A stretch of 64,000 nt of DNA from Bradyrhizobium sp. BR 10289 (GTDB taxonomy: Bacteria; Pseudomonadota; Alphaproteobacteria; Rhizobiales; Xanthobacteraceae): contig NZ_JACOFR010000003.1 of assembly GCF_019455385.1 (NCBI RefSeq), positions 423,098 to 487,097 on the forward strand. Direction: 5' to 3'. This document shows positions 57,582 through 64,000 of the stretch, one piece after another. Each line of letters starts with the position of its first letter. Positions within the stretch are counted from its first letter, which is position 1. The notes below the pieces were generated by a model. The model was not told the DNA's origin and searched no databases. It saw nothing but the letters and a program-made list of their open reading frames with translations. A program made the position numbers and the translations under genes.

Positions 57582-58409
57582 CTACGCTCCGAAGTCCGTG
57601 GAGATGCTGAGCGCTCGCCACCTCTCGAGCTCTTCGAGACGTCGCCGGTCCGCCGCCGCGATGGCGTTCACGGCATCGCTGCCGAGCGCGATCCGCAGAG
57701 GGGGACGCTCCATGTTCGCGAGCTCGAGGACCACGGCAGCAGCCTTCGCGGGATCACCGGGCTGGCGGCCATCATAGTCACGCTGCATCCTCACGGCGGC
57801 ACCGACGACCGCGTCATATTCCGGCCTGCCCTCGTCCGTCGCATGCGCAGCCTGCGCGAAGCCCGTCCGGAAGCCGCCGGGCTCGACGATCGTGACGTTC
57901 ATCCCGATCAGCGCCATCTCCCGTGCCAGCGACTCCGAGAAGCCTTCGATCCCCCACTTCGCAGCCGAATAGGCCGCGCGTGCGGGCGCGCCGATCCGTC
58001 CACCGACGGAGGAGATCTGCATAATGTGCCCGCGTCGCTGCCGGCGCAGCACGGGAATAGCCGCCTTGGTGACGATGATGGTGCCGATCAGGTTGGCCTC
58101 GATCTGGCGCCGGAACAAGTCCAGGCTCGTGTCCTCGACCGATCCGAGGTCGCCGTAGCCGGCGTTGTTCACGACCACATCGAGGCCGCCGAACGCCGTG
58201 ACGGCGAGGTCAACGGCCGCTTGCGCGGCAGCCTCATCGGTGACATCGAGCTTTGCGAGCCGCAATCTCTCACCGAAGCGTTCACCCAGCGATTTGAGCG
58301 ACTGGAGCTCCCGAGCCGTGGCAACCACGCGATCTCCCGCCGCAAGCGCCGCCTCCGTGATGGCACGGCCGAGCCCACGCGAGCTGCCACTGATGAACCA
58401 GGTCTTCAT
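57582..58409 (-). CDS. Short-chain dehydrogenase/reductase
   Basis: 275 residues. The cofactor motif is FISGSSRGLGRAI, then VVNNAGYG and the catalytic ISSVGG...YSAAKWGIEGF (Ser, Tyr, Lys). ARELQSL after the second strand suggests NADP(H). It is the last gene of the Ohr operon, 18 bases after the cytochrome P460 gene. The substrate is unknown. Confidence 0.88.
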   Translation of the reverse strand: MKTWFISGSSRGLGRAITEAALAAGDRVVATARELQSLKSLGERFGERLRLAKLDVTDEAAAQAAVDLAVTAFGGLDVVVNNAGYGDLGSVEDTSLDLFRRQIEANLIGTIIVTKAAIPVLRRQRRGHIMQISSVGGRIGAPARAAYSAAKWGIEGFSESLAREMALIGMNVTIVEPGGFRTGFAQAAHATDEGRPEYDAVVGAAVRMQRDYDGRQPGDPAKAAAVVLELANMERPPLRIALGSDAVNAIAAADRRRLEELERWRALSISTDFGA

Positions 58410-58427
58410 GTCAGTCTCCGTAAGGTC

Positions 58428-58991
58428 TCAAGGCGCGGGCCTGGTGAAAACATAATCGCGGCTTTTGGCGCGGGCTTCGTGACAACCCCAGCAGGTGCGA
58501 TGCTGGGCCTCGTCGACCGGTTTGCCGTTGATGAAGCGGCCGAAGCCCCAGCCGCCGGTCGAGGCATACTTTCTGGAATCCTTGACCATCACCTGCACGG
58601 TCGTCGCGGCGCCCGGAACCGTCGCGGAGGCGAATTCCGGTGACTGCTTTCGCTTCCAGGCACGCTTGACCAGAATGGTGCCGTCCGGGAACGGAAGCTT
58701 GCCGGCTTGATAAGCATCGATGGCGATCTGGTTGCCGACCACAGCGCGCAGTTCGTCGAGCGGCGCAGCCTCTTCGGCTGGCGCGATCAGCTCCCATTGC
58801 TTGTAGCCGGCGGGAATGGTGACGCCGAAGATCGGCGACGCATCCGCTGTGCTGGCTTGGGCCGGCCCTTCGGCAAGCGCGATCGAGACCAGATACGGCA
58901 CGCACGTCAGGAGAACGACGATCAGCGCCGCGGCGAGCAGGATGGCCGTGGTGAATGCGGATTTCTTCTTTTCAGGTTCAGTCGGCGTCAT
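58428..58991 (-). CDS. Membrane-anchored cytochrome P460-family protein
   Basis: 187 residues. An N-terminal membrane anchor (TAILLAAALIVVLLTCVPYL, about 15-36) holds the protein on the periplasmic face. The C-terminal heme site is TCWGCHEARAKSRDYVFTR. KQWELIAPAEEA and PFPDGTILVKRAW match the cytochrome P460 family, which binds c-type heme and in nitrifiers oxidises hydroxylamine. Whether this member has the extra Lys-heme crosslink cannot be told. The ATG at 58991 begins the anchor; the frame opens at 59054. It lies in the Ohr operon. Confidence 0.82.
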   Translation of the reverse strand: MTPTEPEKKKSAFTTAILLAAALIVVLLTCVPYLVSIALAEGPAQASTADASPIFGVTIPAGYKQWELIAPAEEAAPLDELRAVVGNQIAIDAYQAGKLPFPDGTILVKRAWKRKQSPEFASATVPGAATTVQVMVKDSRKYASTGGWGFGRFINGKPVDEAQHRTCWGCHEARAKSRDYVFTRPAP

Positions 58992-59063
58992 GACCTTCAC
59001 CAAGCTGGAGCAACGAACGATCCTCGGCCCAGCCGTGCTGGACCGAGGCTTCAAGCAAAATCC

Positions 59064-60095
59064 TCAGGCGCCGCCCTCGGCGTCGATGACGGCTTTGGCA
59101 AAGGCCTGTGGCGCTTCCTGCGGCAGATTGTGGCCAATGCCGCCGGTGATCAGGCGGAAGTCGTACCGACCTGAGAACTTCTTGGCATAGGCGCCGGGAT
59201 CGGGATGCGGCGCGCCGTTGGCGTCGCCTTCCATCGTGATCGTCGGCACGCTGATCACCGGCGCCGCCGCGAGCTTCTTCTCGATCTCCTCGTATTTCGC
59301 CTCGCCCTGGGCGAGGCCGAGCCGCCAGCGATAATTATGGATGGAGATTGCGACATGATCCTTGTTGTCCAGCGCCGCCGCGCTTCGGTTGAAGGTGGCG
59401 TCGTCGAACTTCCATTGCGGCGAAGCCAGCTTCCAGATCAGTTTCGCGAAATCATGCGTATACTTCTCGTAGCCGGCGCGGCCGCGCTCCGTCGCGAAAT
59501 AGAACTGGTACCACCATTGCAGTTCGGCCGCCGGCGGCAGCGGTGCGTTGCCGGCCGCCTGGCTGGAGATCAGATAGCCGCTGACCGACACCAGCGCGCG
59601 GCAGCGTTCCGGCCACAGCGCGGCGATGATGTCGGCGGTACGCGCGCCCCAGTCGAAGCCGGCGATAACGGCCTTCTTGATGTCGAGCTTGTCCATCAGC
59701 GCGATGATGTCGACGGCCAGCGCGGCGGGCTCGCCGTTGCGCGGCGTCTCGCTGGAGAGGAACTGCGTCGAGCCGTAGCCGCGCAAATATGGGATGATCA
59801 CGCGATAGCCGGCCTTGGCCAGGATCGGTGCGACGTCGACGAAAGCGTGAATATCGTAGGGCCAGCCGTGCAGCAGGATCGCGACGGGACCGTTCGCGGG
59901 ACCTGCCTCGGCATAGCCGACATTGAGAACGCCGGCGTCGATCTGCTTGATCGGCCCGAAGGATGCGTTCGATGCGGACGATTGGGGCGCGTCGGTCTGG
60001 GCGCGCACGAGACCTGCGACGCCGAGACCGACGGCAACGGTTCCTGCGGCGACGCCAAAAAACTTGCGGCGGTGCTGGTCGATGATCTGCTTCAT
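59064..60095 (-). CDS. Tat-exported alpha/beta hydrolase (epoxide hydrolase / dehalogenase-like)
   Basis: 343 residues. The N-terminus HRRKFFGVAAGTVAVGLGV is a Tat-type signal (twin Arg). The fold carries LLHGWPYDIHAF (oxyanion hole), the nucleophile elbow GFDWGARTAD (Asp nucleophile, as in epoxide hydrolases and haloalkane dehalogenases) and the His in GIGHNLPQEAP. It is probably periplasmic. It lies between ohr (36 bases upstream) and the cytochrome gene in one leftward operon. The substrate is unknown. Confidence 0.85.
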   Translation of the reverse strand: MKQIIDQHRRKFFGVAAGTVAVGLGVAGLVRAQTDAPQSSASNASFGPIKQIDAGVLNVGYAEAGPANGPVAILLHGWPYDIHAFVDVAPILAKAGYRVIIPYLRGYGSTQFLSSETPRNGEPAALAVDIIALMDKLDIKKAVIAGFDWGARTADIIAALWPERCRALVSVSGYLISSQAAGNAPLPPAAELQWWYQFYFATERGRAGYEKYTHDFAKLIWKLASPQWKFDDATFNRSAAALDNKDHVAISIHNYRWRLGLAQGEAKYEEIEKKLAAAPVISVPTITMEGDANGAPHPDPGAYAKKFSGRYDFRLITGGIGHNLPQEAPQAFAKAVIDAEGGA

Positions 60096-60131
60096 GATGT
60101 GGCTACCTTGTTGATGATTGACGATGCTGCG

Positions 60132-60551
60132 TCAGGCCAGCGCGACCGTGACCTCGATGTTGCCGCGAACGGCCTTGGAATAGGGACAGGTCTGATGTGC
60201 ATCATCGATGATGCCGCGTGCGATCTCGGGGTCGAGGCCCGGCAGGCTGACATTGAGACGGGCTCGAAGCGAATAAGTGCCCTCGTCGAGCACGAGATCG
60301 ATTTCCGCATCGATCGCACTTTTTCTCGGAAGCACGATTTTCCGCGTGCGAGCCGCCTTCTCCATGGCGCCCTCGAAGCAAGCCGACCAGCCGGCTGCAA
60401 ACAATTGCTCGGGGTTGGTGCCGAGGCCCGCACCGCCCGGCGGCGACAATTTGACATCGAGGCGGCCATCGGAGCTGCGCGATGCGCCATCCTGTCGCCC
60501 GCCGCTGGTGTGGGTCCTGGCCGTGTAGAGCAGTTTTGCCGTTTGCGTCAT
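60132..60551 (-). CDS. ohr: Ohr/OsmC-family organic hydroperoxide reductase
   Basis: 139 residues. The two catalytic cysteines are Cys58 in GWSACFEGAM and Cys122 in HQTCPYSKAVRGN, in the Ohr positions. Ohr reduces organic and lipid hydroperoxides with lipoyl thiols. The protein begins MTQTAKLLYTARTHTSGGR at 60551. A very long open frame upstream (to 62708) is a shadow of the opposite gene. It is the first gene of a leftward operon with hydrolase, cytochrome P460 and SDR, divergent from the STAND regulator. No ohrR is visible here. Confidence 0.92.
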   Translation of the reverse strand: MTQTAKLLYTARTHTSGGRQDGASRSSDGRLDVKLSPPGGAGLGTNPEQLFAAGWSACFEGAMEKAARTRKIVLPRKSAIDAEIDLVLDEGTYSLRARLNVSLPGLDPEIARGIIDDAHQTCPYSKAVRGNIEVTVALA

Positions 60552-60749
60552 GAAAGTCTCCTTGCCGTCGCGCAACTGACTATCAGCGGCGGCCGGAAGA
60601 CGCCCGTTTGGACTTGTGAGATGTTGTAAGGACCCGGCTTGCAACTCCTCACGAGGCCTGCATCCGTGGTCTGATCCCGATACGGCAGCACCCTTGCCGG
60701 ATCGCGAGCATCTGCTATCCGGTCCGTTCGAAAGGACCAGGATTCCGCC

Positions 60750-63590
60750 ATGACTGAGCCGGCGAGCACCGCGACGGGAACCCTGTCGTTCGGGCCATTT
60801 ACCGTGACGCCGCACGAGCGGCTCGTGACACGCGAGGGGGTTGCGCTGCCGCTCGGCGCAAAGGCCTTCGACACGCTGATCGCGCTGATGTCGCGGCCGA
60901 ACGAGGTCGTCAGCAAATGGGATCTGATGGCGCTGGTGTGGCCCGGCCTCACCGTTGAGGAGGCCAATCTGCGTTTTCACGTCGCAGCGCTTCGTAAAGC
61001 CCTCGGCGACGGCAAGGACGGGGCCCGCTACATCACCACGCTGTCGGGGCGCGGCTACTGTTTTGTGGCGCCGATCTCGCGTGCGCAGATTGCAGCCGAA
61101 CGCCGTCCAACATCGCGGGCGGAGCTGCAGCCTGTCAAACTGCCGAGCCGGTTGCAACGGATGGTCGGCCGCGACGATGCGATCCCCGCTGTTTCGGACA
61201 GGCTCATCACCTCGCGCTTCGTCACGATCGTCGGCCCCGGCGGCGTCGGCAAGACCGCAGTCGCGGTGGCGATCGCTCACGATCTGCTCGAAACATTTTC
61301 CGAGGCCGCGCACTTTGTCGACCTTGCCGCCTTGAGCGATCCCGACCTCGTGCTCACATCGATCCTGCTGATGCTGGGCCTGCCGGCGCAGACGGACGAT
61401 CCGCTGCCCGCGCTGCTCGCTCATCTCCGCGACAAGCGGATGCTGCTGATCCTCGACAATTGCGAGCACGTGATCACCGCGGCCGCACCGCTGGCGGCGG
61501 AGATCTTTCATGCCGCGCCGCATGTCCATATCCTCGCCACCAGCCGCGAGGCGCTGCGCGTCGAGGGCGAGCAGGTCCATCGCCTCGCGCCGCTCGCCGT
61601 GCCACCCGACAATGCCGCACTGACGGCGGCTGCCGCACAGACCTATCCCGCGCTTCAGCTCTTCCTCGAACGTGCCGCGGCCGGCGGCGCCGAGATCGCT
61701 CTCGACGATCGCAATGCCGCGATCGTCGCGGGTATCTGCCGCAGGCTCGACGGCATGGCCCTGGCGATCGAACTCGCCGCGGGCCGGGTCGAAGCCTATG
61801 GCCTGGAGCAGACCGCGGCGCTGCTCGACGAACGGCTCAATCTGCTCTGGCAGGGTCAGCGCACCGCGCCGCCGCGGCAGAAGACGTTGCAGGCGACGCT
61901 GGACTGGAGCTTCAGCCTCTTGTCCGACACTGAACGCCTCGTGCTGCGCCGCCTTGCGGTCTTCGCCGGCCATTTCACCATCGACGCCGCGCTCGAGATC
62001 GTGCCGGATGAACATGTCGACCGCGCCCGCCTGTTCGACGCCATCGACAGTCTCGTCGCCAAGTCGATGGTCGCGCCGCGCCCCGTCGGCGCCATGATGC
62101 GCTACCGGCTGCTCGACACGACGCGCGCCTATCTGCTGGGGATCGAGCCTGGCGACGCAGCGCTCGCCGCCCGGCACGCCGCGTATTACCAACGATGGCT
62201 GGAGCAGGCCGGCACGACATGGGCGACGGTGCCGAGCCCGGACGAACGCGCGATCCACTTCTCCGCCCTCCACAATGTGCGCGCCGCGCTCGACTGGTGC
62301 TTTGGCCCGAACGGCAATGCCGACATCGGCATTGCGCTGACTGCTGCTGCGGCGCCGATCTTCCTTGCGATGTCGCTGCTGACCGAATGCCGGCGCCGGT
62401 CGGAACGCGCGCTGCTTGCAATCGATCCATCGGCGCGCGGCAGCGCCGAGGAGATGCACATCCAGGCCGCCCTCGGACTGACCTTGATGTTCACGCGCGG
62501 CGGCAGCGAGGCGGCGCTTGCCGCGCTGCGCCGGAGCCTTGCGATTGCGGAGGCGCGCGGCGACGCGCCGAACCAGCTTCAGCTGCTCGGCCGCATGCAT
62601 ATCTTCCACGAGCGGCTGGGGCAGTTCGACGCCGCGCTCGGCTATGCGCAGCAGAGCCTCGCAGTCGCGGGAACACTCGGTGATGCCGCCTCGATCGCGC
62701 TCGCTCATTCACTGCTGGGTGTGTCCCTGCATCTGGCCGGGGAGCATCGTGACGCGCTGAAGATGCTGACGGCCGCCTGGCACGGGCCGGGCACGGAGCG
62801 GATCAGCACGGTCTACGGCTTCGACCATCGCAACCGCGCCGGCATTTCGCTTGCGCGCGAGCTCTGGCTCCAGGGCCGGCCCGCGGATGCGCGGCAGCTC
62901 GCGCTGCAGACGGTCGCGGACGCCGCGCAGATGGACCATCCGATCACGCTCTGCATCGCGCTGATCTGGGCGGTCTCGATCGACCTCTGGAGCGGAGATC
63001 TCGACGATGCGGAAGCCAACATCGACCGCTTCATCGCACATGCCGAATCGCATTCGATGGGCCCGTATCTCGCGGTCGGCCGCGGCGTCAAAGGCGAGCT
63101 GGCGATCCGGCGCGGCAATGCTGCGGGCGGGATCGAGACGATACGCAGCTGCCTGCGCGAACTCCACGAGTCCGGCTACGAGCTGCTCACTACGACGTTC
63201 AATATCGCGCTGGTTCACGGCCTTCTGGCGCTCGGAGAGTCCGAGCAGAGCGCGCGCCTGGTCGGCGACGCCATCCGCCTCGTCCAGCAAGGCGGCGATC
63301 ATTTGTACATGCCCGAGCTGCTGCGGATGAAGGGGAGAGTTCTGTTGTCGCTGCCGGCGCCGCAATCCGAACAGGCAGAGGCGCAGTTCGTGCAGTCCCT
63401 GGATTTGAGCCGCCGCAAAGGCGCAAAGGCCTGGGAGCTGCGCGCCGCGATCGATCTGGCGCAACTCCTTGCTGCGCGCGGCCGGCGCGAGGAGGCTGCG
63501 CAATTGCTTCGATCATCGCGCGAAGGCTTTGCCGCGGGGGCCGAGACGGCAGACATCAGGACAGCCGACGAGTTGTTGGAGACATTATAG
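60750..63590 (+). CDS. STAND-type regulator: winged helix, NB-ARC-like ATPase and TPR-like repeats
   Basis: 946 residues. The OmpR-type winged helix is at 12-110 (LPLGAKAFDTLIALMSRPNEVVSK). An ATPase module begins with the P-loop GPGGVGKTA at 162-170, followed by Walker B MLLILDNCEHV near 231 and LATSREALRVEGE; a winged-helix-like LDWSFSLLSDTERLVLRRLAVF closes it. The C-terminal half (from about 480) is made of TPR-like helical repeats. STAND proteins act as ligand-triggered switches. It is divergent from the ohr operon (198-base gap) and is the best candidate to control it. The ATG follows GAAAGGACCAGG. Confidence 0.88.
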   Translation: MTEPASTATGTLSFGPFTVTPHERLVTREGVALPLGAKAFDTLIALMSRPNEVVSKWDLMALVWPGLTVEEANLRFHVAALRKALGDGKDGARYITTLSGRGYCFVAPISRAQIAAERRPTSRAELQPVKLPSRLQRMVGRDDAIPAVSDRLITSRFVTIVGPGGVGKTAVAVAIAHDLLETFSEAAHFVDLAALSDPDLVLTSILLMLGLPAQTDDPLPALLAHLRDKRMLLILDNCEHVITAAAPLAAEIFHAAPHVHILATSREALRVEGEQVHRLAPLAVPPDNAALTAAAAQTYPALQLFLERAAAGGAEIALDDRNAAIVAGICRRLDGMALAIELAAGRVEAYGLEQTAALLDERLNLLWQGQRTAPPRQKTLQATLDWSFSLLSDTERLVLRRLAVFAGHFTIDAALEIVPDEHVDRARLFDAIDSLVAKSMVAPRPVGAMMRYRLLDTTRAYLLGIEPGDAALAARHAAYYQRWLEQAGTTWATVPSPDERAIHFSALHNVRAALDWCFGPNGNADIGIALTAAAAPIFLAMSLLTECRRRSERALLAIDPSARGSAEEMHIQAALGLTLMFTRGGSEAALAALRRSLAIAEARGDAPNQLQLLGRMHIFHERLGQFDAALGYAQQSLAVAGTLGDAASIALAHSLLGVSLHLAGEHRDALKMLTAAWHGPGTERISTVYGFDHRNRAGISLARELWLQGRPADARQLALQTVADAAQMDHPITLCIALIWAVSIDLWSGDLDDAEANIDRFIAHAESHSMGPYLAVGRGVKGELAIRRGNAAGGIETIRSCLRELHESGYELLTTTFNIALVHGLLALGESEQSARLVGDAIRLVQQGGDHLYMPELLRMKGRVLLSLPAPQSEQAEAQFVQSLDLSRRKGAKAWELRAAIDLAQLLAARGRREEAAQLLRSSREGFAAGAETADIRTADELLETL

Positions 63591-64000
63591 GGATGGCGAG
63601 GGGCAGCATTGCCATCCTCAAACGCACACAGCCCCCGCAGACACACCTTCTCGTTCTCGTGGCGCATTTCGCCCGAGCTTTGCCTGGTCGCTCCACCCTC
63701 GAAATCGAGAGGGCGCAGGGAAGACCGGGTGCCGACTGGCACCCGCGGTCCGCTGCGCGAAAGTGTAGCGCAAAGAGACCGCACAGCAGCATACAGGTGT
63801 AGCCGAACACTCGGCCTTCCCTGCGCGATGGTCGGACGGCTTATGCCGTGCTCTCCCGGGAGCCGACCTTTCCTTCTGGCCTCCCTCGCCCCGCGAATTG
63901 ACGATGCCGTCCGCCCGGTTGGGCTCGCGCACACCTCCGCGAAGGGCTTGACCGTAGCAACGACGGCCAGGACCACACGGTTTTGCCGTACGCACGGTCC
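63591..64000. repeat. Probable dispersed noncoding intergenic element (runs to window edge)
   Basis: No gene is evident here. The stretch has several hairpins: CCCTCGAAATCGAGAGG, GGGTGCCGACTGGCACCC and a GGAAGACC...CTTCC arrangement. It resembles a long intergenic element that I recall in many copies in Bradyrhizobium genomes, with the same end ACGGCCAGGACCACACGG. Short overlapping frames here are not convincing proteins. It continues beyond the window. Confidence 0.5.

Noticed and set aside
60552..62708. Minus-strand frame extending ohr to 858 residues
   Set aside because: The added part is the antisense shadow of the STAND regulator; Ohr proteins are about 140 residues and begin at 60551.
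63618..63995. Open frames of up to 225 residues at the right edge
   Set aside because: Several overlapping frames on both strands in a hairpin-rich stretch, none with recognisable protein features; the region looks like a dispersed noncoding element.

Overview
The base composition (GC-rich throughout), alphaproteobacterial gene content and intergenic palindromes point to a Bradyrhizobium-type soil alphaproteobacterium. An Irr-type Fur regulator lacking the heme-binding Cys-Pro motif lies close to a methanethiol methyltransferase, and ALA synthase sits behind a FixK/Fnr box. Both fit that genus. The window looks like core chromosome: I see no insertion sequence, prophage, CRISPR, tRNA or rRNA.

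Layout. 1-8356 (minus) is the 5' 2785 codons of a giant cell-surface adhesin that runs off the left edge. It has an N-terminal FecR-like module, VCBS/cadherin-like repeats and a long beta-helix type region. Divergent from it at 8974 is a LapG-like periplasmic cysteine protease, the class of enzyme that releases such adhesins. 11098-17952 (minus) is a branched-chain-type ABC importer plus an acyl-CoA ligase. 18187-24554 holds an ABC-2 exporter and several hydrolases and small proteins. 24772-27502 (minus) has an M29 aminopeptidase and a fumarase-superfamily lyase. 27972-32814 has two paralogous CadC/TolB/TPR regulators flanking a GFA-family protein and MddA. 32934-33918 has an Irr paralog and a small unknown gene behind a FixK/Fnr box. 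34215-39410 is a peptide-type ABC importer. 39423-44718 has a MerR regulator with its target flavin oxidoreductase, small secreted and cytosolic proteins, a thioesterase and an outer-membrane barrel. 44885-48190 has a chemotaxis receptor and a metallo-beta-lactamase fold enzyme. 48253-52456 is a TRAP transporter operon with a variant type II dehydroquinase and a divergent GntR regulator. hemA and an SSF-linked hybrid kinase follow. 57582-60551 (minus) is an Ohr / alpha-beta hydrolase / cytochrome P460 / SDR operon facing a large STAND-type regulator at 60750. The right end (63591-64000) looks like a dispersed noncoding element.

The most interesting themes are: the adhesin-protease pair; regulator-target pairs with visible operators (MerR dyad, FixK boxes, a 22-bp direct repeat, a 32-bp dyad); and families of palindromic intergenic elements. 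Those palindromes occupy every convergent gene junction that has room for one, and one family keeps its flanks while swapping its hairpin cores.
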